Shown: positions 1-10,350 of the stretch, one piece after another
How the letters are laid out: each line of letters begins with the position of its first letter
How positions within the stretch are numbered: position 1 is the first letter of the stretch
Source: Gentiana macrophylla
Lineage: Eukaryota; Streptophyta; Magnoliopsida; Gentianales; Gentianaceae
Assembly (NCBI GenBank): GCA_026214975.1
Contig: CM047809.1
Span: forward strand, 31,779,977-31,843,976
Direction: 5' to 3'
DNA: 64,000 nt
Program-made: the position numbers and the translations under genes
The notes under the pieces: model-generated
Seen by the model: the letters and a program-made list of their open reading frames with translations, nothing else
Told to the model about the DNA's origin: nothing
Databases searched by the model: none

Positions 1-787
1 GATGACAAAGAGTTCAATGATCATGTTGACACCATTGACAATTTCACGGGGAATGATCACGACGAGGACAAAATCATTATCCTTTTGGAAGAATGTTTAG
101 ATCGTTGGAAACCCTAGAAAAAGGCGTTAATCATTAAAATCCTTGGGAAATCTGTGTCCTATAGCTATCTTTCTTAGCGGCTCAGCACTATCTGGAAAGC
201 AAAAGGGGCGATTGAAATCGACGTATCTAGAACATGGCTTCTATGTCGTCCGCTTCTAAAAAAGAAGATTACGAGACTGCTATGGAGAACGGTCCTTGAA
301 TGATTCTGGGACATTATCAATCAGTGATGAAATGGAATCCCTTCTTCATTCCTTCAAAAGAGAAAATCAAGACAACTTTAGCTTGGATCCGATTTCCAGA
401 AATCCAAGTGGGGGTGTTTCAAGACAAATGTTTGAATAAAACTGGAGATAGAGTTGGCAAAGTCATCAAGGTAGACTGTTTCACACTCCGAAACATCAGA
501 GGCAAATATGCGAGAGTATGTGTAGAAGTCAATTTGGAACGAACTCTGAGATCAACCATAGTTTTAAATGGACATCGTTTTAAAGTTGAATAAAAAGGAT
601 TTGGAATGATCTCTTTTGATTGTGGGATATTTGGGCATAGAAGGGATGCTTGCCCAGACAAACGTAGTGCTATATGAACGTCCAAAGTGCCTAAGCAGAT
701 TCATTTGTTGAGAAAGTGGTAGGAAGCGGTCCAACCATGGAAAATACATTCGGCCCTTGGATGATAGCAATCAATAGAAGGAGAAGA
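1..787 (+). pseudogene. LINE (non-LTR retrotransposon) ORF1 relic, DUF4283 type
   Basis: This is the degraded nucleic-acid-binding ORF1 of a plant L1-type LINE. The DUF4283-like part runs through 1-593 in shifting frames; its best block is 300-593, with the family hallmark 'WIRFP' and a downstream 'GKYARVCVEV' stretch. A zinc knuckle follows at about 612-653 (SFDCGIFGHRRDAC); its first Cys is replaced by Ser, so the metal site is probably dead. A 'GPWMI' tract and basic run near 750-782 match the region after the knuckle in this family. Stops and frameshifts are frequent and the 5' end lies outside the window. No endonuclease or RT domain of a LINE is seen, so this is a truncated relic. Confidence 0.8.
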
Positions 788-1526
788 CTTTGTTTGGGAA
801 TGAAAAATCAATAGCCATGACCATATAATCGGTTTAAGAATTTTGATAACGTCAGAGTTATCATGAACAGGTTTGGTTGATTTTAACGGTGGATATCTAG
901 CAGAAGTGAGTGATTTTTCCGGTGAGACGCGGTGGTGCTCAAGAAATATATGAAGATTATATGAGGATGAAAAAGCAGTAAATGGGCGATCTTGTTGTTG
1001 ACAAATTGGCAGAGGTTATCTGCTTGCATTAATGAGATATCAGATGTCCTTTTCAGGGCATGAATGCTGCTATTTATAGGGCTACGATTCAGCAGTTACA
1101 AAGAGTAATTAGTGCGTAATAAACACAATTAACTATATGGCTGACGTGGCAGCGTCTGAATGGGCGAGTTTGATTACAACCGCTGCGGGTTCTTCGCTTA
1201 TAACAGTCATGCATTACCTCTTGTTTCCTGAATTAGCGGGCTTGGTCCAAGCACGGTCGGATTGCGAGATGGGGCGAGCAGGTCGGCCCCCAGTGCTTCT
1301 CGTTGACCTGTGAAGGGCGGGCTGAAGGCTTTGTTTGATCGACGCTCGTTGCCCTGCCATTGATGAGTATTGTAGAGGCGAAGGGTGTGCTGGATTTTAT
1401 GAAAGTGCGGGCTAATTAGGCCGAGGACCTTATTCTCTATTAGGCCAACGTACAGGCCCAATGATGTATCTGTGGGCTCTTCTCTGGGCTTGGCGTATTA
1501 ACCAACAAGCCCTTTTCTAGAGCAAT
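788..1526. other. Unassigned block splitting the LINE relic
   Basis: About 740 bp separate two collinear parts of LINE ORF1, so this may be an insertion. I recognise no coding domain and no clear terminal repeats. The 1380-1510 part is rich in GGCCCA/TGGGCT-like words of the kind common in plant promoters (site II-like), but no gene follows. The ORFs that cross it look like chance frames. Confidence 0.35.
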
Positions 1527-1700
1527 CCCATTGGTGGATCACGATTTCAAGTCCTATATGAAGATGAAGGGACAGATGAGGCCGACAAAAATGAAATGAC
1601 TGAAGAGGACCATGACGAGGTCAGTTATCTAAGACACAAAACTGCCCAGGTAGCCTCTCAGTGGCTAGGACAAGAAACTATTTTTTTTCTTCTTTCAGTG
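1527..1700 (+). pseudogene. LINE ORF1 relic, downstream fragment
   Basis: The frame reads GSRFQVLYEDEGTDE followed by acidic sequence. 'GSRF.VL' is the usual sequence a little after the zinc knuckle in DUF4283-type LINE ORF1 proteins. I infer that it continues the relic at 1-787 after a roughly 740-bp interruption. It ends in AT-rich DNA with no further LINE coding sequence. Confidence 0.5.
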
Positions 1701-2267
1701 GAAAGTGGCACAGAAGATATTGTGCCAATGTATTGGAAGAAACTCCATTTATATAGGAAAATAACCATGTTTGAGAGTTTATCCCTTTCATAAGATAATT
1801 ATTTTTTCCTTTAAGTAAAAGATAATCTTCATTAAATAATAAAATCATTATCTTAACAAATAAATAATTAATTACACATGTGAGGTAATACAAGAAAATT
1901 TATTTTCCTAATTTCCTCACGTGTGGTGTCGTATATTGTCATAGAATAATAGAAAATATCTTTTCTATTTTACAAATTAATTACTGAATAAATAACATTT
2001 CACATATTCATTAAATAGACCAACTTATTAATTTATTCTCGAGGTTCCATAATACGAGAAATCACTCGTGTGTTAGGAGCCAACCCGGGGACCATTGACT
2101 TTTAACCAGTAACTCCAATAAATTGAATAAAATATTTTTATTCAACTTATTAATTCTAAAATTACGCCACAATAAATCAGAAATTGAACAGCTCGGCGGT
2201 AGGATCCGTAGCTAGTAGCTATTTCATCTGTCTCATATGTGAATTTTATTTCGTATCAAACAAAACA
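1701..2267. other. AT-rich spacer, no gene seen
   Basis: Strongly AT-rich sequence with many TTAATTA/AATAAAT words. No domain, terminal repeat or RNA gene is recognised. It could be the edge of an old LTR, but no matching partner was found in the window. Confidence 0.4.
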
Positions 2268-2539
2268 ATAGGTCAAGGGCTGGTAAGGTTTTGTGCGTTG
2301 TATTGAATTAAACCACATGCTCCACCGCTTGTGCAGGCCCCCGTCAATTCCTTTGAGTTTCGGTCTTGCGACCGTACTCCCCAGGCGGAGTGTTTCATGC
2401 GTTAGATGGGCCCATGATCCGCGTAGACCAAGGGCGAACACCCATCGTTTACGGCATGGACTACCAGGGTATCTAATCCTGTTCGCTCCCCATGCTTTTG
2501 CACCCCAGCGTCGGTAGGGACCCAGAGAGCTGCCTTCGC
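2268..2539 (-). rRNA. rrn18: Partial mitochondrial small-subunit (18S) rRNA gene, nuclear insertion
   Basis: The minus strand carries bacterial-type 16S universal blocks: ATTAGATACCCTGGTAGTCC (complement of about 2459-2478) and AAACTCAAAGGAATTGACGG (complement of 2341-2360). The sequence that follows, AAAACCTTACCAGCCCTTGA, agrees with plant mitochondrial rrn18 as I remember it rather than with plastid 16S. Only about 270 bp, roughly E. coli positions 720-980, are present. Both ends break off in unrelated DNA and several universal positions are altered. I read it as a NUMT fragment, not a working gene. ORFs in this interval are rRNA shadows. Confidence 0.85.
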
Positions 2540-2911
2540 AAAAATCGGACAATGACAGAGCGACCTGTGATTGAGTGATCGACGCCCGAAGAAATCCAAG
2601 CTGATAACCGCTCGGATCTTCATTCTCTCTTTGTTAGACGATCTTGGAGTCTTGCGAGCTCTTCTAAACCTTTCATTCCATACCGGACCAGACCGGAATA
2701 GGGTTCTATACATTCTCAGTATGAGAAGGGGTCATTCGAGCGCATTTAAATAGCCATCAGGTTTGAGAATAAGGTGGGATCCCTGGATCTAGTGGCCGGT
2801 GAATCTATCGATTATTTATATTTCTTATTCTCAACATGTCGAGTCAATAAGTGTTAATTGATATAATCATTACATACAGACTAGCATTCCATTGACTATC
2901 CGTAATGAAGC
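2540..2911. other. Unassigned sequence next to the rRNA fragment
   Basis: The 2540-2790 part has more balanced base composition than its AT-rich neighbours and directly abuts the rRNA fragment, so it could be more organelle-derived DNA. I could not match it to a mitochondrial or plastid gene. A 60-codon plus-strand frame at 2571 has no recognisable domain. Confidence 0.3.
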
Positions 2912-3080
2912 TGTTGGATCGATGATGGCGCAAACACACTCTAGAGGGAGGTGAATAGAGTGTGGGTGATTTTTAAACTATTTGATTTTGGAAAAGTTCT
3001 AGGCCTAGGCCCTTTTTAAAATTTTGATTTTGGAAAGGGCGCCTTTTGGTTTTGGAAACCAAAGACATCACTTTTGATTA
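2912..3080 (-). repeat. Possible terminus of a SIRE-type LTR
   Basis: The block starts TGTTGGATCG and soon reads 'ctctagagggaggtgaatag'. This parallels the inner ends of the SIRE LTRs at 28956, 39241 and 45758 (TGTTGGTCCC, then a 'tagagggggaggg..tgaataaac' tract). A third, unrelated SIRE-like family in minus orientation is plausible. No PBS or PPT flanks it and the other end was not found. Confidence 0.3.
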
Positions 3081-4313
3081 TGAATCAATTGGAAAGAAAC
3101 TAAGAGACCTAGTTTTAATTTTGATTTAAATTTGAATAGTTACAATTGATTAAAATTAAAATTGAAATCGATTTAAAATTAATCGTTAATTTTATTTTGA
3201 TCAAAATCGTTTAATTAATTAAAAGTTAATTGATTGTTTGATTTGATAAAATAAGACGCAAGGTGGTAAAATTAAAACTTAATCTTTTTCAAGATTATTA
3301 TTGTATGAATTAGATGTTGTAGATATAATGTGATTATATGGACCCCGATTGATCATGGACTCGACCAATGCGATAGATGTGAATAGTTTATTTTCTGATT
3401 GGTTTTTATAATTGTCCTAGGCCGTTATGAAGAATGTGGCCTAGTTTACTTTCTGCATTTATCCCAATCCCGTAAGCTCCCCCGTGTGCGGTGGGTGTAT
3501 AAATTTATTAGATAGATTTAATGTAACAAGAATGAAGCGAAGATGGAGACCAAAGAAAGACGAATAAAGATCCCATTGGATATGGCGCATTAAAAATCCT
3601 ATTGGCGGTTGCAACTACCCTTAGTTTGTGACCCGCGGTTTCGTCAGTTTGTATTCAAAAACGCACTTAAGAAAAGTCCATGATCATACCGGTTATATTG
3701 TGTGTGGAATGGTGTATGTTTTACTTTATTTTGATAACGTAAAAATATGCACGCTTTAGATGAGACCATACATAATTAAAAGAATTAATTTGAAATTATT
3801 CCCGAACAAAATCGAGTTAAATTTGTCTCCCAATGTTACAATGATGGTGAAGAGCCCTTGTTCGGACCCAACTGATCGGCCCACGCCGGGAGTTGACCTA
3901 CCTCGGGTATATTTTTATTATCGAGATGAGATATCATGAATATTTGGGTTACAACTCGACTAAGAATCTTGCGGTGATTGGCCACGTCAGACGATCCGAA
4001 TTTAGAGACAAGGGTTGACTATCACATAGAGATGTGAATTGTCAAAGAGTTGACTAGTCAACCAATGGAAGTCGCAAGAGATGCGATCGGTAAGTGTACC
4101 CACCTTCCGAAATTGACTGGCGATCATTACGTCGTCGGGATCGAGTGAACTAGGTTGGATTCCATCCACTAAAGAATTAATTAAATTCTTGAAAGCCAAT
4201 TGGGGATAGTTGGCTGAGTGGGAGCAAAACCTAATTAAAATTTTAAAGTGCAATTTTATGGTTTTTAATGCACGAACTTTTACTTATATTATCTTTACTT
4301 TATTGTTGTAGAA
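3081..4313. other. Non-coding leader or unassigned DNA upstream of copia A gag
   Basis: No ORF with a recognisable domain. By position this should hold the 5' LTR, PBS and leader of copia element A. However, I could not match it to that element's 3' LTR (18447-21674) and saw no TGGTATCAGAGC-like PBS. The true 5' LTR appears to be lost or replaced. Confidence 0.35.
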
Positions 4314-5073
4314 ATGTCGAACAAATTGAATTTTCGTTTTATCATTGATAACAAGCTTGATGAAACAAACTTTCTCGAGTGGAAAAGAAACCTCAAAATC
4401 GTTTTGATACATGATGGCATTGGCTATGTTTTGGAAAAACCCTTAAGTAAGGACCCTGGAGATGCTTCCAATAAGGAGTCTGTTAAGAAGTATGCGAAAC
4501 ACTGTCCTGACAGTGTGAAGGCTATTTGCATCATGCTTGCTTCTATGACACCAGAACTTCAGAAACAACATGAGTCCATGGATGCTCACACCATTATGGC
4601 TCACCTGAAGGAGCTCTATGCTTCTCAGTCTCGCACTGAGAGGTACGAGGTCTCGAAGGCGCTTTTTTGTACAAGATAGCTTCAAGTACTCCGGTTGGGT
4701 GGCATGTGCTGAAGATGATCGGCTACATAGAGAGGCTTGAGAAGCTTGGCCATAAGATGGGGCGTGAGTTAAGTGTTGACTTGATTCTGCAATCTCTACC
4801 GGACTCTTACTCGTAGTTTGTGATGAACTACCACATGAATAAGATTGATTCCTCCCTCGTGGAGTTACTGAACATGCTTAAAACTGCCGAGGGCACTGTT
4901 GGCAAGGGTAAGCAAGTGTTGCTCGTGACTTCTTCCAAGGGCAATAAAATACCCAAAAGAAGACCAAGAAGGCGAAGGAGGCTACCAAGCCAAAGCGTAA
5001 GATAGCCAAAGACAAATTCAAGTATGCTTGCTTCCATTGTGGCCAGCCTGGCCATTGGAGGAGAAACTGCAAG
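4314..5073 (+). pseudogene. gag: Copia A Gag (UBN2-type) with zinc knuckle, frameshifted
   Basis: Starts MSNKLNFRF and shows the copia capsid pattern: 'NFLEWKRNLKIVL' near residue 20, 'ELQKQHESMDA' near residue 80, and 'SQSRTERYEVSKALF' before a frame break at about 4665. An extra T in a T-run there looks like the cause. The reading continues in another frame (IGYIERLEKLGHKM, then NYHMNKIDSSL) after an in-frame stop near 4817. A Lys-rich tract leads to the CCHC knuckle CFHCGQPGHWRRNC at 5029-5070, which has all four ligands. Gag would build the particle and bind RNA. The ATG at 4314 is the natural family start. Confidence 0.85.
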
Positions 5074-5338
5074 GCCTTCTTGAGCACCAAGAAGAACAAG
5101 CATGGTGATGCTTCGACTTCAGGTATGTTTATGATTGAGATCAATATTGCTTCTATTAAGTCTAACCACTGGGTATTAGATACTGGATGTGGTTCTCATA
5201 TTTGTACGGATATGCAGGGACTAAGAAGGACTAGAGATCGGAGGAAAGGGGAAGTGGACCTGCGCGTTGGGAATGAAGCAAGTGTTGTTGCCTTAGCCGT
5301 AGGAGTTTATTTTCTTTCGTTGCCCAGTGGACTAGTAC
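5074..5338 (+). pseudogene. pol: Copia A protease, N-terminal part
   Basis: The aspartic protease active site is seen as WVLDTGCGSHIC at 5170-5205 (DTGC form, usual in copia). Downstream 'GEVDLRVGNEASVVALAVG' is the conserved copia protease body. The frame runs cleanly into a hAT-like insertion at 5339 and resumes after it at about 5602. The enzyme would cut the Gag-Pol polyprotein. It is interrupted and non-functional. Confidence 0.85.
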
Positions 5339-5593
5339 CAGGGGCGGCTGCAGGAATTCCGGGATGGGGGTCAGGGATCGAGAGCAGCACCATCATAAGA
5401 CGATAATTTTATCTTTTTTAAATCATCTGTAGGGTCAATAGTATTAAATAAATAAAAAGTGGAGTCACCCGTTAAAAATTAGAAATCAATTAGCTATGTC
5501 TTCCTATTTATCTATATAAATATACATAGGATTTTTATTTATTTAATAAGGGGGTCAAGTGCACCCCAAACCTCGCACTTAAAGCCGCTCGTG
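5339..5593. mobile_element. hAT-like non-autonomous DNA element (255 bp) in copia A protease
   Basis: Left end CAGGGGCGGCT and the complement of the right end CACGAGCGGCT form a short imperfect terminal inverted repeat. Flanks actagtac (5331-5338) and gattgtac (5594-5601) fit a decayed 8-bp target duplication, the hAT hallmark, at 5 of 8 positions. Removing the element and one flank copy restores the copia protease frame across the junction. No transposase ORF is present. It is of the same general type as the elements at 59762 and 62994. Confidence 0.7.
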
Positions 5594-6409
5594 GATTGTA
5601 CTAGAATTAAATAACTGTTATTTTGTTCTTGCTCTTACGAAGAGCATTATTTCGATTTCTGTGTTGGATGTTGAAGGCTTTTCTTTTACGTTTAAGAATA
5701 AATGTTGTTCTTTTTCACATGATAGAATATTTTATGGTACTGGGAAACTTGACATTAGTCTCTACGTATTAGATATGAATGTTGAAATACTTGATATAAA
5801 CAACAAGAAAGCTAAAAAAGGTGACTTGAATGAATCCTACTTGAGGCATTGTAGACTTGGCCATATAAATAAGAATCGCATTACCAAACTCCATAACGAT
5901 GGTTTGTTGGATCATTTCGATTTTGAATCATTTGATACATTCAAAGCTTGTTTACTTGGCAAGATGACAAAGTCACCGTATAGTGGCAAAGGGATAAGAT
6001 CCAACGAATTGCTTGAGCTCGTACATACTGATGTCTGCGGCCCAATGTCAATTCAAGCCAAATGAGGATACTCTAATTTTATCACCTTCACAGATGACCA
6101 TTCTCATTATAGTTATGTATACTTAATGAAGTATAAGTCTGAAGCCTTTGAAAAGTTCAAGGAGTTCAGAAGTGAAGTGGAGAAACAACTAAGTAAGGAG
6201 ATTAAGACACTTCGATCTGATTGAGGTGGTGAATACCTAGATGGAGAGTTTCAAGATTACTTAAAGGAGAATGGGATTCTACCTGAATGGACTCCACCCG
6301 GAACGCCTCAGATGGATGGCGTATTTGAAAGGAGAAATATCACTTTGCTAGACATGGTATGATCCATGATGAGCTACGCAGTTCTTCCAAAATCATTTTG
6401 GGGTATGCT
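5594..6409 (+). pseudogene. pol: Copia A GAG-pre-integrase and integrase core
   Basis: After the hAT-like element the frame reads LDVEGFSFTFKNKCCSFSH (end of protease/linker). It then shows the pre-integrase block with LRHCRLGHINKNRI (His-His part of the HHCC finger) near 5842 and KACLLGKMTKSPYSGKG. The core begins LLELVHTDVCGPMS at about 6010 (first catalytic Asp) and later shows 'TFTDDHS' and 'GGEYLDGEF', with stops at 6062, 6222 and 6360. It is cut at 6409 by the Athila element and continues at 16375. It is a pseudogene because of the stops. Confidence 0.8.
6405..6409. repeat. Target-site duplication ATGCT, left copy
   Basis: ATGCT lies immediately before the Athila LTR start (TGATGACG) and is repeated exactly at 16375-16379 after the other LTR end (GTCATCA). 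A perfect 5-bp duplication is the expected integrase footprint, so the element ends are well defined. Confidence 0.95.
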
Positions 6410-7365
6410 TGATGACGTGGTCAAGTTAAACTATTAACTCGATGCCTACTAACACACTAGCAAGAGAACTAGGTTCAATTGTAGTATAGCCAGATAGAGT
6501 CGAGGTCGATCCCACAGAGACTCGGCACAAACCAAACACAACTTACCTTATCAGAACTAAATTGAAAGGGCGGTCTATGACCAACTAAATGCAATAAATA
6601 AAATAGTGACAACCACAAGACACAAAAGACCACAAAGACAAACTAAAGACTACTAAAACACGGATAATACGGTTGATATTATCTAAACAAATAGTATTGA
6701 TTACGCTAGTAGATTATAACTCCCCCATGTGAATTAGGACGATAACGAGACAAAACAAACGTTAAAGATTAATTATTATGACTACGGAGTCATCCCCAAG
6801 GTAGATTTAGCTCCCCAGGCCCTCTAAATCATCGTGCCTCCATTACGTGACTTCGCTTTTAATGCCTCCATCTCATATAACCCGACACAATTACGAAACT
6901 AGGGATGCCGGTATAACTCCAGAAGATTGACATGCATTTATCACATTAGGCTCGGGTGACCGAACCTACACGCTCGGTCGACCGAATGGCATGGCTCGGT
7001 CGACCGAGCCTCCCTCTTTACGCGTTTTCACACTCGGTTCGTCTGACTTGTTCCCCACTCCATGCTTTTGAACTGATCTGATTTATCTTTTCTTTAATGC
7101 TCCGATTTTCTTCTCTTTTATCTTGAGATCTCCCGATTGTATGATAATTATCTTCCCGATTTATCATGATCTCGCAAAATCGCATTTATCACACAATTAA
7201 TTGCTCTTTTATAATAAAAATAGCTAAACACCAATTATCATATTAATAATCACTTATCATTAAATAATAAATATAAACACGTGATTAAATATGAAATATA
7301 TATAATTAACTCCGATTTAAGGTTATAATTGATGACATAAATGGGTATATTTTAACTGGTCATCA
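6410..7365 (-). repeat. Athila 3' LTR (internally deleted)
   Basis: Matches the right LTR at 14778-16374 from end to end except for a missing segment. At about 6916 it jumps over the part corresponding to roughly 15291-15927 (about 640 bp). It carries the palindromic TCGGTCGACCGA motifs at 6972-7010. The outer end is TGATGAC at 6410 and the inner end GTCATCA at 7365. Confidence 0.93.
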
Positions 7366-7384
7366 AATGCCCCCCACTTAAACT
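7366..7384 (-). promoter_or_regulatory. Athila polypurine tract
   Basis: On the minus strand AAGTGGGGGGCATT lies directly before the 3' LTR. This is the primer site for plus-strand cDNA synthesis. Its adjacency to the LTR start confirms element orientation. Confidence 0.85.
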
Positions 7385-8828
7385 TTGCTTCGTCCGAACA
7401 AAGCATTAACAAGTTATTCCCCAAGACAACATTTTCTGTGGTCAACTCATACTTACACAAGAACCCTGAGTCAACTCATACCAATCATGCTCATAAGATA
7501 AGCATTATTCACTACTCGCTATGAATCGACGTGATCGTGTGCATGTGCATTGGTTTTATATAAATGTAGCAAGATTAGAGTTTATGCAGACTTCATATCT
7601 AAATTCACCAACATCGACATTCATACTTCTTATGCCTCATGATGGGTAAAGCACTAGAACAATAAGCAAGAGCGTATCTATAGGGTTTTTGGACTTGGAG
7701 ACCGAGTACTACTCAAAGCCTCTTAAAGAGTTGAATATTCTTTTCATATCTTCATATTTTTCAGATACTATCAATCTCAAGAAGGAAAACTTTTTAGGGC
7801 ATCCCTCTATCTTAGATCAAATATTAGCATCGAATATTACCACAAGCGCGAGGCTACTTTGGTAACTTACTACAAGCCCAGTGTTTTAATACATTGTCAA
7901 AACACAGGTACGCCCCAAGCTTATTACTCCGCTTTTGTTGGCTAGAAGATCAGAATACATCAGTCGACAAATGTCGACACTAGGTCCTCATAACCAATTA
8001 TCTACGCAATGTACACATACTTCTTTCAATTATTATAACTCATACGGTACTCAGCGATTCACATGTTGAGTAAGTGAACAATACCTAACTACTTGCAATT
8101 GTTGGCATGAATATCCTTAAGTTTACTTACAATTTATCGCAAAAGTATAACATGACCACGTACTCACGCAACTTGGTTCATTTCCTATTAATTCTAAGTA
8201 TAAGAACTTCACAAGTTTAAGGGTACGAGTTAAACAACTTGGCATTTATCCATAAAAAATTTTAAATTTGACTCAATATTGTCTCTCGATTCCGCTCCCT
8301 TGACTTTTTCAACATATAGCACAATATATAGCTAAGTCCCCTGCCCCCCACTTAAACATGGCATTGTCCTCAATGACAAAAATAAATAAGAGTTCAAGAT
8401 GAAAGACTTAGCTCTGGAAACGGCCCCCAAGTAAAGGAACAATCTCGGAGTAATCATCGGTACAGCGTGGAGAGACAGAAACATCCTGTATAAACAGACA
8501 AGCTCCACGAAATCGTCAAATACCATGTCTATGGAAGTTATAAAATAATGTGGCAGTCATTAGATATAAATATCTAAAAACAGTTTAAGCCACTTTACTT
8601 TATACTGCCATGGACAAGACCAAAAAGGGATTTAAACCTAAATAAAAACTCACAAGACGGCTATCAAGGAAAAAACCTCGTCTATACCGAACTTAGACTC
8701 GGAACATGGCGAGATGAAAAAAACCGTGATAGGCGCATGCTACTTTATTACAAAGAAAAACGAAAAAGATAGTTATAGGTAGTAGTTCTAAGTTTATAGT
8801 CGCTTAGCTCGACTCAACTCAAGATGGT
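7385..8828 (-). other. Athila region between integrase and 3' LTR, no env-like ORF
   Basis: About 1.4 kb with no ORF of note on the minus strand. Athila elements often carry an env-like ORF here; none is recognisable, so it is lost or was absent. At about 8337-8370 the minus strand reads 'ttgaggacaatgcc' then 'tttaagtggggggca', a second polypurine tract. It strongly resembles the tract next to the LTR (7366-7395). The rest shows nothing I can name. Confidence 0.55.
8340..8358 (-). promoter_or_regulatory. Second, internal polypurine tract of Athila
   Basis: The minus strand carries TTTAAGTGGGGGGCA, nearly the same as the tract adjoining the LTR about 970 bp away. The preceding 'gaggacaatgcc' phrase is a typical Athila feature following pol, as I recall. 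It could act as an extra plus-strand primer or mark a duplicated boundary. Confidence 0.55.
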
Positions 8829-9960
8829 TCATTCATAGACAGGGGTCATCGAGGTACAAAACCTCCTCCTCAAAGCGGAGCGGAAGCCCGTGATAATGCT
8901 TAATACGATGTCCATTGACCACAAATCTGGACTCGTCTTTGAAATTGAATAGCTCCACCGCTCCTCCGTATGAAAGACTTGTTTTACTTGAAATGGGCCA
9001 TACCATCTTGATTTCAACTTACCCGGGAAGAGTCTTAAGCGCGAATTGTATAAGAGAACTAGATCACCCTCTTGAAAGGTCCTATCCAGAATCTTCTTGT
9101 CATGGAACTTCTTCGTGCGCTCCTTGAAAATCTTGGCATTCTCGTATGCCTCTAAACGAAACTCCTCCAGGCGAGTTAATTCTAACATCCTCTTCTCACC
9201 GGCCAACGTCTCATCAAAATTTAGCATCCTTGTTGCCCACATGGCCCGGTGCTCGAGCCTCTGGTAGATGACATGCCTTTCCAAAAACAATCCTATATGG
9301 TGACATTCCAATCGAGGTTTTATATGCAGTCCTATAAGCCCATAAAGCGTCGTCTAAACGTAACGACCAATCCTTTCTGGTCGTATTGACAGTTTTCTCC
9401 AGGATACGCTTTATCTCTCGATTGGTGACTTCTACCTGTCCACTAGTCTGGGGGTGATATGCTGATGCTAGCTTATGTCGAACCCCATACTTAATCATCA
9501 GCCGTTCAAAAGGTTTATTACAAAAATGACTACCATTGTCGCTTATAATTGCCCTTGGCGTCCCAAACCTTGTAAAAATGTTCTTCTTCAAGAATCTAAC
9601 CACAACCCTAGCATCGTTAGTAGGGGAAGCAATGGCCTCAACCCATTTGGATACATAATCTACAGCAACTAAGATATATCGGTTAGATAATGATGAAGTG
9701 AAGGGTCCAACAAAATCTATTCCCCAAACGTCAAAAAGTTCCACTTCTAAGATGCTCTTGAGTGGCATCTCATTCCTCCTTGAAATATTACCTGTCATTT
9801 GACAAGAATGACATGCCTTTGCATATTGGTGTGCATCCTTAAACAATGTCGGCCAATAAAAACCGCATTGGAGGACCTTAGCCGCGGTTTTTTCTCCCCC
9901 ATAGTGTCCTCCAACTTCATAGGAATGACAATGCTTAAGATATCATTATATTCTTCTTCG
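8829..9960 (-). pseudogene. pol: Athila integrase
   Basis: In minus-strand order: a zinc-binding HHCC part around 9960-9785 (H-S-Y-E-V-G-G-H, later CHSCQMTGN); then the catalytic core with [14 protein letters not shown] (first Asp), [25 protein letters not shown] (second Asp) and [19 protein letters not shown] (Glu) within 9846-9214. The C-terminal part 9311-8829 contains FQEGDLVLLYNSRLRLFPGK and RWYGPF, the GPF-like tail. Frameshifts near 9850 and in the 9214-9311 overlap split it. The family role is cDNA insertion into chromosomes; this copy is broken. Confidence 0.9.
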
Positions 9961-10350
9961 GCACCCATCTTCGAAAAACATTATCCAGATCCTAGCTTAA
10001 ACAAGTACGGTTCATCCCAATAGTAGTGTCTAAGATCTTTAAAGAATTTTTTCCTTTCTTGGACAGAGAGATTCGGTGGTAGGTACTTTGCGGATAGATA
10101 ATTGACAAACAAACTAAACCATGGTTGCTTCTTCTCTCTTCACAACCTCTATTCGCGAAAAATCGCAAAGACAATCATCATGTCCCCGATGGTGGTGATG
10201 GAGAAAAGTTGTTCATCAGAAAAGATTCTCCTATTTCGTAATTCCTCACCATCCTCTAATTGTAAGCGCGATAGATGATCGGCCACCACGTTCTCACTTC
10301 CTTTCTTATCTCGGATTTCTTCGTCAAATTCTTGCAGTAGAGAATCCATC
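9961..10350 (-). pseudogene. pol: Athila RNase H end and RNase H-integrase linker
   Basis: The frame 10349-10149 reads EIRDKKGSENVVADHLSRL, the conserved end of the gypsy RNase H domain and tether. It is followed by 'RRIFSDEQLF' and then degraded linker leading to integrase. A stop near 10350 separates it from the upstream RT/RNase H frame. Confidence 0.85.

Noticed and set aside
2256..2753. Overlapping ORFs of 60-103 codons on both strands
   Set aside because: Most of the interval is a mitochondrial rRNA fragment with universal rRNA blocks; the ORFs are chance frames.
3300..4313. 5' LTR of copia A
   Set aside because: Compared by eye with the 3' LTR at 18447-21674, no shared segment was found.
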